Shown: positions 1 to 8,501, counted from the stretch's first letter. The stretch: 28,257 nucleotides of DNA from JBEKYD01 sp049509915 (GCA_049509915.1 JBEKZL010000111.1:1-28257); one strand, 5' to 3'. Numbers and translations: made by a program. Notes: generated by a model not told the origin, from the letters alone.

Positions 1-1463
1 ATCTGCGCGCTGCCGGTCTTGCCTCCAACCGAGTAACCCTCCAGGCGCGCCTCGGGATATCCGGTCCCGCCGGGCATCACCACGCCTTCCATCATCTGGC
101 GCATGGTGATGGCCGTCTCCGGTCGTAGGATCCGCACCGGCGGATCGCCATTGGCCAGTTGGTCGCCGATTTTCAAAACCAGCCGCGGATGCACCAGCAG
201 CCCACCATTGGCGACCACCGCGGCCGCCTGCGCCAATTGCACCGTGGTCACGCTCACCTCCTGCCCCATCGACACGGATGCGAGGGAAACCTTGCTCCAT
301 TTCGACAGCGGCCGCAATCGTCCCCGCGATTCCCCCGCTAGCGGTATCCCGGTCTTCTGCCCGAAACCGAATCGCCGCATATATTCGTACATGTTCTGCT
401 GGCCGACCGTCATGCCGATGCGGATGGCGCCCACGTTGCTCGACTTGGCCAGCACCTGGGCCATCGGAAGGGCGCCGTAGCCGCCGTGGGCCTCGTGAAT
501 TGTGCGTCCGAACAAAGTGATGCTGCCGTTCCCACAGTCGATAATCGACTCCGGCCGCAACCTGGTGGTCTCGAGCGCCGCCGACAGGGTGATCACTTTG
601 AATACCGATCCCGGCTCGAAGGGAACGCTGGTGGCGTGGTCCTCGCGCTGCGAAGCCTTAGCGGATTCCGGCGGCGCGTTCGGGTCGTAAACCGGGTAGC
701 TGGCCAGCGCCAGGATCTCTCCCGTGTACGGGTTCATCACCACTACGCTACCGCTGGCCGCGCCGTGCGCCGCAACCGCCGCCGCCAACTGCCGCTCCGC
801 TACGAACTGCAGCCGCTCGTCGATGGTCAGAGTGATGGCGACACCCGGCTTGGGAGGCGTTGCGGCCTCGGTCTCGATGCCGCGATGCTGCACGTCCGTC
901 AGCAGGTGTTCCTTGCCGGGGGTGCCGCGAAGATACTGATCCAGCGTCCGCTCCACTCCCGCGTCGCCTAGGCCCGCGAAATCCACGGTCCCCAGCACGT
1001 GGGCCGCGAGTGTGCCTTTGGGATAATGCCGCTGCGATTGCCGGTCCAGCGTGATTCCATCCACCGGCAGGCGGCTCAGGCTGTCCCCCTGCTGCCAGTT
1101 CAGGTTGCGCGCTACCACCAGGTATCCCCGGCGGTTTTCGCGCGCCGCCACGATCCGCTGGTAAAGCTCGTTCTTATCTTGATGAAGTTTGGCCGAAAGG
1201 ATTCCGGCGGCGATCACCGGGTCGACCTTGAGAGGATTAATGTGGACGGTATCGACCGGAATACTCATCGCCAATGGCGAGCCGGTGCGGTCGAAGATGC
1301 TGCCGCGGGGAGCCGGTGTGTCCACCACCATTTCCTGCCGGGCCCGCGCCATCGCCGCATACTGTTGATGATGCACCACCTGCAGTTTTACGAGAGTGAA
1401 GAGGATCGCCGCTGCCCACAGCAGGACACCGCCCACCAGCACTGTCAGACGCCGCTCTGCCAT
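1..1463 (-). CDS. ftsI: Peptidoglycan transpeptidase FtsI / class B penicillin-binding protein (3' end outside window)
   Basis: Division-specific transpeptidase that cross-links septal peptidoglycan in the periplasm. About 487 residues are visible; the C-terminus lies beyond position 1. An N-terminal membrane anchor (about residues 6-26) is followed by a PBP dimerisation region containing 'PRGSIFDRTG'. The transpeptidase domain has all three active-site motifs: SVFK at residues 286-289 (Ser286 the nucleophile), SSN at 341-343 and KTGS at 482-485. The ATG at 1463 is used because an in-frame TAG lies three codons upstream; no close Shine-Dalgarno site is visible, so translation may be coupled to the preceding gene, which stops 35 bases upstream. 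It follows mraZ, rsmH and an ftsL-like gene, the classic dcw order, which favours FtsI over another class B PBP. Whether PASTA domains follow cannot be seen. Confidence 0.93.
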   Translation of the reverse strand, partial: MAERRLTVLVGGVLLWAAAILFTLVKLQVVHHQQYAAMARARQEMVVDTPAPRGSIFDRTGSPLAMSIPVDTVHINPLKVDPVIAAGILSAKLHQDKNELYQRIVAARENRRGYLVVARNLNWQQGDSLSRLPVDGITLDRQSQRHYPKGTLAAHVLGTVDFAGLGDAGVERTLDQYLRGTPGKEHLLTDVQHRGIETEAATPPKPGVAITLTIDERLQFVAERQLAAAVAAHGAASGSVVVMNPYTGEILALASYPVYDPNAPPESAKASQREDHATSVPFEPGSVFKVITLSAALETTRLRPESIIDCGNGSITLFGRTIHEAHGGYGALPMAQVLAKSSNVGAIRIGMTVGQQNMYEYMRRFGFGQKTGIPLAGESRGRLRPLSKWSKVSLASVSMGQEVSVTTVQLAQAAAVVANGGLLVHPRLVLKIGDQLANGDPPVRILRPETAITMRQMMEGVVMPGGTGYPEARLEGYSVGGKTGSAQ

Positions 1464-1498
1464 ATCGCACTACGTGAAGCAATCACGCCTCCGGAAAG

Positions 1499-1966
1499 CT
1501 ATTTCACCATCGCTACCGACGCGTCGGGCCGGTCACCGTCCAGACGCATGATTTGACCGGACGTCGGCGTCACCAGGTTCTGCCGATCCGCCAGCCTGGC
1601 CAGATGCTCCGGGCTCAAACGCTCCGCCACCGCCAGTTCCAGCGTCCGCCGTTCGTCCAGCAGGCGCCGCTCCTCGGCCCGAAGGTTCTGCAATTTGTAT
1701 CCCGAAAGCGTATCGGCCACGCTGGGCGCCAGCACTCCGAACAAAAGCGCCACCAGAATTCCAGCCGCAGCGATCGCCGACCAGCAGGCACCGCGCGATT
1801 GCGGGTCCGCTTCCCTCACCAGGCGCGTATTATCAATGGCCTTGCGATAGAAGAACACACTTTCGTGCGGCAAGGCGCGAAGTTCAAATGGGTGCCGCAC
1901 GGGCCGCGGCGGGGCTCCGACGGTCCCGAATCCGGTCCCGTATGCGTAGGTTGGTTGCGTCGCCAT
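1499..1966 (-). CDS. FtsL-like septum protein (single-pass, coiled coil)
   Basis: A 155-residue bitopic membrane protein lying between rsmH and ftsI, exactly where ftsL sits in dcw clusters. About 60 N-terminal residues should be cytoplasmic, one hydrophobic segment follows (about 63-83, 'AIAAAGILVALLFGVLAPSV'), then a periplasmic heptad-like stretch rich in Leu, Glu and Arg (about 90-130) and a short tail. FtsL family members are short, poorly conserved and recognised mainly by this topology and gene position; they bind FtsB/DivIC and FtsQ/DivIB and help activate FtsWI. The start is well supported: the sequence AAGGAGAG lies 6-13 bases before the ATG. It begins 15 bases after the rsmH stop. 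The N-terminal cytoplasmic part is longer than in Escherichia coli FtsL. Assignment rests on context and topology rather than residue motifs. Confidence 0.75.
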   Translation of the reverse strand: MATQPTYAYGTGFGTVGAPPRPVRHPFELRALPHESVFFYRKAIDNTRLVREADPQSRGACWSAIAAAGILVALLFGVLAPSVADTLSGYKLQNLRAEERRLLDERRTLELAVAERLSPEHLARLADRQNLVTPTSGQIMRLDGDRPDASVAMVK

Positions 1967-1981
1967 GGTTCTCTCCTTCGT

Positions 1982-2845
1982 TCAAATCCATTCAATTGCA
2001 CGCATTTTGGCGCTGCGTGAGGGTGGGTTTGCCGCGGTCTCCGCCTCGCTTGGCCGCAACGGTCGCCGCGTCAGGATGCGGGCCCGCCCGGCACGTCCCA
2101 GTTCCCGGAACTTTTCCTTCACTTTACGGTCTTCGCTCGACATGAAGCTAATGACCACCATGCGCCCTCCGGGCTTGAGCAATCCCGGCGCGCTTTCGAG
2201 CAGACTGTCCAACTCCCCCGGTTCGTCGTTCACCACCATGCGCAATGCCATGAAGGTCTTGGTGGCCGGATGTAGACGGCCCGTTCTGGGCACGGCCCGC
2301 TCCACGACATCGGCCAGATGCCGTGTGCTCCGAATGGGCCGCGCCCGCACGAGTGCTCTGGCAATCCTCCGCGCGCTCCTTTCTTCTCCGAGCTGGAAAA
2401 TCCAGTCGGCGATCGCCTTTTCGGCGCTTTGATTGACTAACTCGGCCGCCGTCATGCCTTCGGTTGCCGTCATTCGCATGTCGAGCGGACCATCCACCAT
2501 AAACGAAAACCCTCTCTCCGCGGCGGTGAGCTGATACCGGCTGACACCCAGGTCGGCTATCAGGCCGTCTACTTTGCCGTAGCCCGCTTCCCGGATGGTT
2601 TCCGCCAGCGTGGAGAATTTTGCCTCCTGAAACCGGATCCGGGCGGCGCAATCCGCCGTGTTCTGCCGCGCCATTTCGAGCGACTCCGCGTCCCGGTCGT
2701 TCGCAATTACCAGGCCCGTCGACAGACGCCGCGCAATCATGCCGGTGTGTCCGCCCATGCCGGCCGTCGCGTCGACGAAAACCCCGTCGGGGCGAATCGC
2801 CAGGAGCGATAATGTCTCCTCTCTCATGACCGGGAAATGTTCCAT
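1982..2845 (-). CDS. rsmH: 16S rRNA (cytosine1402-N4)-methyltransferase RsmH
   Basis: S-adenosylmethionine-dependent enzyme that methylates N4 of C1402 in 16S rRNA, near the ribosomal P site. It has 287 residues, a little short of the usual 300-315. Family motifs are in order: 'HFPVMREE' at the N-terminus, the SAM loop 'DATAGMGGHT' (about 25-34), 'NDRDAES' (about 49-55), 'DLGVSRYQLTAAERGFSF' followed by 'DGPLDMRM', then 'NDEPGELDSLL'. The normally conserved 'SFHSLEDR' block reads 'SFMSSEDR' here, an unusual change of His to Met and Leu to Ser. The start ATG at 2845 lies 6 bases after the mraZ stop with no clear Shine-Dalgarno site, suggesting translational coupling. It lies second in the dcw cluster, as in most bacteria. 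Confidence 0.95.
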   Translation of the reverse strand: MEHFPVMREETLSLLAIRPDGVFVDATAGMGGHTGMIARRLSTGLVIANDRDAESLEMARQNTADCAARIRFQEAKFSTLAETIREAGYGKVDGLIADLGVSRYQLTAAERGFSFMVDGPLDMRMTATEGMTAAELVNQSAEKAIADWIFQLGEERSARRIARALVRARPIRSTRHLADVVERAVPRTGRLHPATKTFMALRMVVNDEPGELDSLLESAPGLLKPGGRMVVISFMSSEDRKVKEKFRELGRAGRARILTRRPLRPSEAETAANPPSRSAKMRAIEWI

Positions 2846-2851
2846 AAGGCA

Positions 2852-3355
2852 TCAGATCAGCCCCGCCATCTCCAGCTTGTTGATATCTTCGCGAGTCACC
2901 TGCCGCGCTTCGTTCTTCAGTTCCTCGTACGTCGCCTGGTTCAGGACTTCTATGTGCCCCCGGTTGGCCCGCACGCGAACAGTCTGCGCCTCCAGGTTCA
3001 GCTCGCGGCGCAACTCCGGCGGCAACTGTACACGGCCTTGCCGGTCGAAAGTGGATTCGCCTCCCAGGTCCGACGCATTGAACACCAGCTTCCGGACCGC
3101 GTCGGGATCCTCACGGTATTTCTCCAGGGTCTCCTCTACCTCCCGCCATTTCTGCATCGGGTAGATTCTGGCTGACTTCCGGTCGAAGCTGGTACAGAAC
3201 AACTTGTTCTCAGCCAACGCACTCAAAAACCTCTGAAAGTCCACCGGCATTTTCAGGCGCCCGTCTTTATCACAGAAGGCCGGATACATGCCTCTCGGCG
3301 GCTCCACCATCGGAATGGCCTGCGAAATCAGCACTGGTACCCGATTACTATCCAA
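2852..3355 (-). CDS. mraZ: Transcriptional regulator / division protein MraZ
   Basis: First gene of the division cluster. MraZ is a ring-forming DNA-binding protein with two SpoVT/AbrB-like domains that in other bacteria represses its own operon. The first domain contains 'CDKDGRLKMP' (about residues 28-37) and the second 'FDRQGRVQLPPELR' (about 103-116), the two copies of the D-x-x-G-R-x-x-x-P signature. The 167-residue form starts at a TTG at 3355 with a weak AAGG 7 bases before it; an ATG at 3310 would give about 152 residues, nearer the family norm. The stop lies 6 bases before rsmH. A promoter-like site is present just upstream at 3383-3411. Confidence 0.92.
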   Translation of the reverse strand: MDSNRVPVLISQAIPMVEPPRGMYPAFCDKDGRLKMPVDFQRFLSALAENKLFCTSFDRKSARIYPMQKWREVEETLEKYREDPDAVRKLVFNASDLGGESTFDRQGRVQLPPELRRELNLEAQTVRVRANRGHIEVLNQATYEELKNEARQVTREDINKLEMAGLI

Positions 3356-3382
3356 TTTTTGGCCTTATTTTGGCCACAACTA

Positions 3383-3411
3383 ATAGTGGCACGGAGGCTG
3401 CTTTGTTGCAA
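3383..3411 (-). promoter_or_regulatory. Probable mraZ / dcw promoter
   Basis: On the minus strand TTGCAA (3406-3411), a 17-base spacer and CACTAT (3383-3388) form a sigma70-like promoter. The expected start of transcription is near 3376, about 20 bases before the TTG start of mraZ. A 5-bp inverted repeat, TGGCC and GGCCA around a 7-base AT-rich loop (3360-3376), lies right at that point and could be an operator. The region 3356-3687 otherwise holds only the terminator and repeat listed separately. Confidence 0.5.
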
Positions 3412-3521
3412 CATTTTTTTGGCGGGAATTAAGGGGAAGTGAATGAAAAGCTGGGGGTTATACCTGGGTACAAGCTGATCTACACAAACTCGCGCGACCA
3501 CTACGTATTGATCTGCTGGCG

Positions 3522-3564
3522 AACAAAAGGAGAAGAAAAGGAGGGGCCAGCGACGGCCGGCCCC
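3522..3564 (-). terminator. Intrinsic terminator downstream of the 3688-5940 gene
   Basis: Read on the minus strand, a hairpin with arms GGGGCC (3559-3564) and GGCCCC (3543-3548) is followed by a pyrimidine run rich in T (3522-3542). This is a factor-independent terminator oriented to stop transcripts leaving the secreted-protein gene before the mraZ promoter. It lies about 125 bases past that gene's stop codon. Confidence 0.65.
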
Positions 3565-3633
3565 TGAAGAAGGAAGGACTTCATCGAGCAGAGCTATCGA
3601 GAATTCGGGGTCCGGGCCCCAAAAGTAACGCCG

Positions 3634-3675
3634 AGGAACGCAGATAAACCCTTTCGTTTCTCATCTGCGTCCCTC
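3634..3675. repeat. Dispersed repeat copy 1, imperfect palindrome
   Basis: The arms GAGGAACGCAGAT (3634-3646) and ATCTGCGTCCCTC (3663-3675) form a 13-bp inverted repeat with one mismatch around a 16-base centre. Positions 3638-3675 closely resemble 20871-20909 elsewhere in this window (shared pattern ACG-AGATAA-CCCTTT-GTTTCT and a CCTC end), so this looks like one copy of a short intergenic repeat. It lies 12 bases after a stop codon and could also act as a transcript-end hairpin. Confidence 0.5.
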
Positions 3676-3687
3676 AGCAGGCAAATC

Positions 3688-5940
3688 CTACTGAATCAGG
3701 AGATTGGTGCCCACGCTGTAACACGTGCTGCTGGTAGCGGTGCACGAGCCGTTAGCTACTGTAACGCCGATCGAAAACGGAACCACATTGGGCGAGCCGG
3801 TGGTGGATGCCAGACTGGACGGAATCTGGAACGTCACTTCGAATACGCCAATCAGGTCTGTGGAGAGCCGCGCGGAAACCAGCGGAGCGCCGGCGTTGTT
3901 CACACCCACGATGATCGACCCGGTGGGAGTCACGGCATTCCCGGGGATGGGAAGCGCGTCGGTCCCGACCGATGGACTGGTAGCTCCGAGGCCAGTGACG
4001 AAGGCGGTTACGGTCTCGCCCGCCCGCGCCGGGTTCGAGGAACTCATAAAAGACCCGTCGGGGCGTTCGATCACGGCAATGCTGGTACCGTTCGAAAGGG
4101 CGTCTTGAAACACGCCCGGACTGGCCGGCAACACCGTAAGCGAAGCGGTTCCAGTCACCGAGCCGACCGTTACCGTCACCGGTATGGTCGATCCGGCTGC
4201 CACGCTGCAGGGCAGTTGGAAGTTTAACTGTTGAGTGCCGTTGCTGTTATTCGAAACGGAGTAAATCGGCGCCTGAGCCCCATTAATGGTAAGGCTGTCG
4301 CCGCCTAAAGAGTAGGGCAACGCGCCGATATCGGAAGCCGCGACGGTGCCCTGAATGGCAGGCGCGATACCGCCGGCGATGAGCGACGCGATTCCGCACG
4401 GTGAGACCGACCCGCGCTGGAAATCCGCGCCGTTATAGAAGTTGGCGGCAGTGAAGACCGGCGCCGCGGAGATTACCGCCAAGGTGAACGTCACGCTGTA
4501 AGTGGAAGCGGTCGCGGTCACGGTAATGTTGCCGAGCGTGGCCCCCGCGGTTACCGAAACCTGCGCCTGGCCGCTGCTGTTGGTGGTCGCACTCGTTGTC
4601 GATAGCGTGGAAGCAACGCCGGTTGCGGTGAAGGTTACCGCCGAATTCACCGCCGGGGCGCCGGTGCTGCTATTGACCTGCACCACCAGCGGGTTTGGAA
4701 AAGCGGCGCCGGCTAGGGCATACTGGCCGTTGCCCGACACAATCGTGATTCCCGTCACGGTGATGGGCGCGGTCGAGTTCTCAGTGAACCTCGCCACTAC
4801 GGTGGAGTTGGAAGCGGCGGCAGCCGTAATCGTGAACGCTCCAAGATAGGACGCGGCGATCGTAAACGTATCGCTCGCCTGGCCGTTGGAGCCGGTGGTA
4901 CTGGATGCGGATGAGAAACTGCCAGCCGTAGTCGGCGACACTGTCCAGTTGACGACCTGCCCGGCCAATGCACTGCCGCTCGGACCGCTTACCGTCACCA
5001 TCAACTGCGATCCAAGCGCTTTACCCGGGTTGGCCACCTGGTTGTTTCCGCTCGCCACCGCCACCGAACCCACGACGGCCGGAGACACAGCCATCTTGAC
5101 AATGTTCGATTGGACTCCGACCGGCAAGTCACCGGCGTATTGGCTAGTCCAGGTGCTGTAGTTGTTGTTCTTCGCGATGCCGCCGAGGAGCACGGAGAAT
5201 GTCCCGTTCACACCCGGCACACCGCCGAACACCGCGGCGCAGGTGGCGTAACCATCGGATGCGGTCAGGACGGAATAGGGGTCCGCGCCGGCTGCCGTGG
5301 GGCAATAGATAGAGGGGATGGTTAACGACGGTCCGGATGTGTTATCGGCGTTGACCAGCCGCAGGGAGATATTCGGGATGCCGCCACCGGTAGTCGACTC
5401 AACGCCGGCCGTGATGCCTGCCGAAAAAGACGCGGGCGAACTCGCCGTCCCCGTGACCGTGTTGCCGAATAGGTTGGCGAGTGCGCTGAAATCGTAGGTC
5501 ACCGGGGGCACCGCGTTTGTGTTGTTGACGTAATTCGGCAGCGCCTGGCTGAGTATGAAGGTGGCGGAGAAGGCGCCGGCGGTGGCGACAATGGTGTTCT
5601 GAGAATAGGTAAAACTCAGGCTTCCATACTGCTGCGTGGGGAAGACCGAGGCGTACGCCAGACCATTAACGTCGGTGATGCTAGTTGTGGTACCCAAGGT
5701 TGCGAGGCCGGAAGCAACCGTCCAACTCACCGACTGGCCCACGATCGGGTTGTTGGTGGCGTCCGTAACCTGCACCGTCACGTTGTCGAAAAATTGGAAG
5801 GCGCTGTTGACGCAGCCCTCACAGATGAGCTGGCCGTTTCCGCTGACGACGGAAACACTCGCCACCGTTTGCGCGGAAGCCAACGGTGCGACCACGGCGC
5901 CCATAATCATGGCAAGGACAAAATACCGGATTTGGTTCAA
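3688..5940 (-). CDS. Secreted Ig-like repeat protein with Solibacter-type C-terminal domain
   Basis: A 750-residue exported protein of unknown function. A Sec signal peptide (about 1-23, ending ASAQ) is followed by an invasin/Big_1-like Ig domain (about 25-130), a less typical Ser/Thr/Asn-rich region with a few Cys (about 131-285), two more Ig-like domains (about 287-390 and 393-490) and a C-terminal region (about 495-750). The last part has the block 'GETVTAFVTGLGATSPSVG' and resembles the TIGR03437 domain that is expanded in Solibacter. The TTG start is firmly supported: a perfect AAGGAGGT lies about 6 bases upstream. No enzymatic motif is seen; an adhesive or structural surface role is an inference from the architecture. 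It appears to be monocistronic, with terminators on both sides. A TACACTATGG motif near 5999-6008 may be its -10 region. Confidence 0.85.
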   Translation of the reverse strand: MNQIRYFVLAMIMGAVVAPLASAQTVASVSVVSGNGQLICEGCVNSAFQFFDNVTVQVTDATNNPIVGQSVSWTVASGLATLGTTTSITDVNGLAYASVFPTQQYGSLSFTYSQNTIVATAGAFSATFILSQALPNYVNNTNAVPPVTYDFSALANLFGNTVTGTASSPASFSAGITAGVESTTGGGIPNISLRLVNADNTSGPSLTIPSIYCPTAAGADPYSVLTASDGYATCAAVFGGVPGVNGTFSVLLGGIAKNNNYSTWTSQYAGDLPVGVQSNIVKMAVSPAVVGSVAVASGNNQVANPGKALGSQLMVTVSGPSGSALAGQVVNWTVSPTTAGSFSSASSTTGSNGQASDTFTIAASYLGAFTITAAAASNSTVVARFTENSTAPITVTGITIVSGNGQYALAGAAFPNPLVVQVNSSTGAPAVNSAVTFTATGVASTLSTTSATTNSSGQAQVSVTAGATLGNITVTATASTYSVTFTLAVISAAPVFTAANFYNGADFQRGSVSPCGIASLIAGGIAPAIQGTVAASDIGALPYSLGGDSLTINGAQAPIYSVSNNSNGTQQLNFQLPCSVAAGSTIPVTVTVGSVTGTASLTVLPASPGVFQDALSNGTSIAVIERPDGSFMSSSNPARAGETVTAFVTGLGATSPSVGTDALPIPGNAVTPTGSIIVGVNNAGAPLVSARLSTDLIGVFEVTFQIPSSLASTTGSPNVVPFSIGVTVANGSCTATSSTCYSVGTNLLIQ

Positions 5941-6140
5941 GAGTTACCTCCTTGTTCACGAAGGAACACGATGACTTGTAGGGATGGACGCGGGGAAACC
6001 ATAGTGTACCACGCCCTCGGCGTTCCGCGCCGGGATCGGCGATCGAACCACGCGCAAATTATCGATCGTCGATGGCGATAAGAAAAGCCGAGGTGAATCC
6101 CGGCTTGGCAGGTGACAGCCCGCGCCAACGGCGCCAATAC

Positions 6141-6172
6141 AAAAAAGGGGGGAGCCGAAGCTCCCCCCCTTT
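6141..6172 (-). terminator. Strong intrinsic terminator downstream of the 6196-8091 gene
   Basis: A 9-bp stem (GGGGGGAGC at 6147-6155 with GCTCCCCCC at 6160-6168) has a tetraloop that reads TTCG on the minus strand, and is followed on that strand by six T residues (6146-6141). It lies 24 bases after the stop at 6196. Three A/T pairs on the other side make it weakly bidirectional. The rest of 5941-6195 holds only the leader of the preceding gene. Confidence 0.92.
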
Positions 6173-6195
6173 GTTCAGACCATGGAACCACCAGG

Positions 6196-8091
6196 CTAGT
6201 TGCCCAGCACTTCCCCAGTCGGTATCGGCCGCCCCGATGTTTCGGGGAACGACCCATTAGCTGTGTTCATGACCAAGGCCAGGTAACCCATCGCCAAGTT
6301 GCGCGCGCCAAGATCGCTGACGAACGCAAAGCCATGAGCGTATTCAAAGTTACAGGTTGCAATCATGTAACCATTGAAGCCTGGAGCCAGTAGTGAAGTT
6401 AGACCCGCCCACACAGTACCACTGGCGACCGAAGGCGTCACCGTGGCCGCGGGGGCCGCAGTCCCATACCAGTTCAAAGTGCAAGTACCGGCCTGGGGAG
6501 ACGTCCCGAACGGATCGGTGGTGGTGTTCGCGATCGCCACACCAGTGTCGAACCCTGCAATCTCCGTCACGTAGGGGAACAGCAGCGAAGTGGTGCAGAG
6601 AGTAGAGGTGAAGATGTTAGTAGCCGTCGAAGTGTCGACGAAGCGCGGAATCGGCTGCGACCCGGAAGCGGTCGTATCCGTAGCGCCGATATCGGCAGCA
6701 TCCGGCGCGTACCGCATATTCACGGTCGCGGTGCCGATTGCAGGCAAGTTGTTGCCGGGGTTGGCGACGTAGAGGAGTGCCACCGGGATGTCGACGTTCT
6801 CAACAGTCGAGGTCGAAGTGGTTGTAATTTCCCATGTCGCCATGGCAGTACCGTTGGTGACAGCTAACTGAACTGCCGGGTAGGAAACCCCAGAAACGGA
6901 CGAAGTGGTGGCAGTAACGCCGACCAGTGTGCCCGTACCGTATAGGTAGGTTGCGCTCGGAATCAGAGTGACTGTCGAAAGCCCTGTGCCGCCGGTAGCA
7001 GCGCCGACTCCCACGCTGGGAGCGACTCCGCCGACGAAAATGCTGACGCCGCTCGGGATGTTGCTGAATACTGCCGATATGCGGGTTCCGAAATCAGCCA
7101 AGCCTGGAGTTACGCCGGATCCGGCAAGAAGTACAGGCGAGCCGGCGGCATACGGAGTGAAGCCGCTCTCAGAGTTGTAGTTGAGATTCGGAACGTTCTG
7201 TTGCACGAGAGCTGACTGATAGCCGGTCGTGTTCGGATACGGGTTCACGCGCGTCTTGAAAGCCGAGGCGAATTGCTCGCTGTAACGCAGGTTGGCCCAC
7301 GCAACTGGCTGGCTGCTGCTGCTGCCGTACAGGTTTGAACATTGCAGCGATGTAATGGTGCTCAGGGCGGCGCCGTCGCTGGCGGTTCGCAGCGAAGTGC
7401 TCAAGCTCTTCGCTACATAACCGGTGGTCAACGCGGAGTTGTTGACCTGAACCGAAGTGGAACCGCTGATCGCCACGTCGGCGATAATGTTACCGGGCAG
7501 CGTGCCGCCAGTGATTGCGCTGGCATTCACACGCACGTTGGTGATGTGGTAGATGCGGCTTCCAATAGATGCCGGTGCCTGGATCGGCACGCCGTTGAAC
7601 GTGACCGAGTTCGTCCCTACGACGCCGAAGAACATGTTGACGTATGCGGCGTTGGTGGACGATGTAGCTGCGTAATAGAAGTTACTCCCACCGAACGACG
7701 TTGGTTCGGCAACCGCGGTGCAGCCGGAATAGGGCGTCGGGCATGCAACGATCGGCTGGGCAGCGCCCCAGGCCGAAGTGTTGGCGCCCGGGTCATCGAG
7801 AAGCAGCACGGCTTCAGAAGCGGTTCCGTTCGTGCCGCTTAGCAGGCGGCTCGTTACCGTCGTATTCGTGTACACCACGATGTTCGCCTGCGGGATGAGC
7901 TGGCCTGCTGTTGTTATCGGCGCGCCGCCGGTGCAAGTGAGCACGATGTCGCCCATCAATTCCGTGATACCTTCAGAACGGGCTTGCGTGGGAACCGTGG
8001 TCGCATTGCAGGTCAATGTCTGCGCACCCGCAACCCCGACTAACAGGGTTAACACGGCGAGCGCAAGAACTATTCTGCGAAAATCTGCCAT
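6196..8091 (-). CDS. Secreted beta-rich protein, function unknown
   Basis: A 631-residue protein that I cannot assign to a named family. It starts with a clear Sec signal peptide (about 1-23, ending GAQ). The mature part is rich in Thr, Ser, Ala, Gly and Asn with very few charged residues, as in beta-sandwich surface proteins. Near the C-terminus lies 'YMIATCNFEYAHGFAFVSDL' followed by 'GARNLAMGYLALVM', a hydrophobic block reminiscent of other acidobacterial exported proteins. Scattered Cys pairs could form disulphides. The ATG at 8091 is chosen over an in-frame start at 8163 because AAGGAGAAGG lies just before it and the signal peptide begins there. The gene has a 5' region of more than 250 bases with two promoter-like sites and strong predicted stems, and a strong terminator 24 bases past the stop. 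Neighbouring genes give no clue to its role. Confidence 0.8.
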   Translation of the reverse strand: MADFRRIVLALAVLTLLVGVAGAQTLTCNATTVPTQARSEGITELMGDIVLTCTGGAPITTAGQLIPQANIVVYTNTTVTSRLLSGTNGTASEAVLLLDDPGANTSAWGAAQPIVACPTPYSGCTAVAEPTSFGGSNFYYAATSSTNAAYVNMFFGVVGTNSVTFNGVPIQAPASIGSRIYHITNVRVNASAITGGTLPGNIIADVAISGSTSVQVNNSALTTGYVAKSLSTSLRTASDGAALSTITSLQCSNLYGSSSSQPVAWANLRYSEQFASAFKTRVNPYPNTTGYQSALVQQNVPNLNYNSESGFTPYAAGSPVLLAGSGVTPGLADFGTRISAVFSNIPSGVSIFVGGVAPSVGVGAATGGTGLSTVTLIPSATYLYGTGTLVGVTATTSSVSGVSYPAVQLAVTNGTAMATWEITTTSTSTVENVDIPVALLYVANPGNNLPAIGTATVNMRYAPDAADIGATDTTASGSQPIPRFVDTSTATNIFTSTLCTTSLLFPYVTEIAGFDTGVAIANTTTDPFGTSPQAGTCTLNWYGTAAPAATVTPSVASGTVWAGLTSLLAPGFNGYMIATCNFEYAHGFAFVSDLGARNLAMGYLALVMNTANGSFPETSGRPIPTGEVLGN

Positions 8092-8173
8092 TTCCTTCTC
8101 CTTGTAATTTTGCAAATGTTGAATCGGTAGAAGTTTACTTCCAACCTGAGCCTCTTCATGCAACTTCCAAACC

Positions 8174-8270
8174 GTTCAGACTACCAGGAACGCCCCCGTG
8201 TCGGGCGGAGGTTGGTCGCAGCCACCAAGCTTGGCTGCTGTTCCCGTTTATGCTGCTTGCACTGCTGAAC
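8174..8270 (-). promoter_or_regulatory. Candidate structured 5' leader RNA (riboswitch-like)
   Basis: Within the 457-base gap 8092-8548, the minus-strand transcript can fold as an outer stem GTTCAG/CTGAAC (8265-8270 with 8174-8179). This encloses an inner stem GGAA/TTCC (8241-8244 with 8187-8190), which closes on two hairpins: GCAGCCA/TGGCTGC with a 7-base loop (8218-8238) and CGCCC/GGGCG (8191-8207). The fold lies between two promoter-like sites and the start codon at 8091. It does not match any riboswitch consensus I know; the cyclic-di-GMP-I consensus was considered and does not fit. Confidence 0.4.
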
Positions 8271-8364
8271 CCTTGTTGGCTACCCGTGGCCTTAAATTTG
8301 TTATCTTCCGGGCAGCTCAGATGAAGTACACAAATACACACTACCCACTGACGCGGTAAACTCC

Positions 8365-8394
8365 ATAGTGAACTGTCCGCCAGCCCGCTGTCAA
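8365..8394 (-). promoter_or_regulatory. Promoter-like site, proximal, for the 6196-8091 gene
   Basis: TTGACA (8389-8394), an 18-base spacer and CACTAT (8365-8370) on the minus strand. The -35 element is perfect; the -10 matches the CACTAT seen before mraZ. A start near 8358 would give a leader of about 267 bases. Confidence 0.5.
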
Positions 8395-8472
8395 GAGAAA
8401 TCCTCTCCAGCCGACGCTAAAACCGATCTTAACCGTCATTCGACACCATGTACGGATGAAGAGCCGTCCCGA

Positions 8473-8501
8473 ATTACATCATGATTGGGCCTGCGAGTCA
8501 A
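8473..8501 (-). promoter_or_regulatory. Promoter-like site, distal, for the 6196-8091 gene
   Basis: TTGACT (8496-8501), a 17-base spacer and TGTAAT (8473-8478) on the minus strand, each matching the sigma70 consensus at five of six positions. It lies about 50 bases past the stop of the giant gene ending at 8549 and would give a leader of about 375 bases. No terminator was seen between that stop and this site. Confidence 0.55.

Noticed and set aside
3448..3472. TGGG direct repeats as MraZ-binding boxes
   Set aside because: Two TGGG elements occur but 13 bases apart, not at the 10-base period of known MraZ boxes, and they lie upstream of the likely -35.
8174..8340. Cyclic-di-GMP-I (GEMM) riboswitch
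   Set aside because: The conserved GEMM sequence blocks and tetraloop receptor pattern could not be placed on either strand.
8156..8341. Possible small protein of about 61 codons in the leader region
   Set aside because: No ribosome-binding site or protein-like composition; the bases are better explained by stem-loops.
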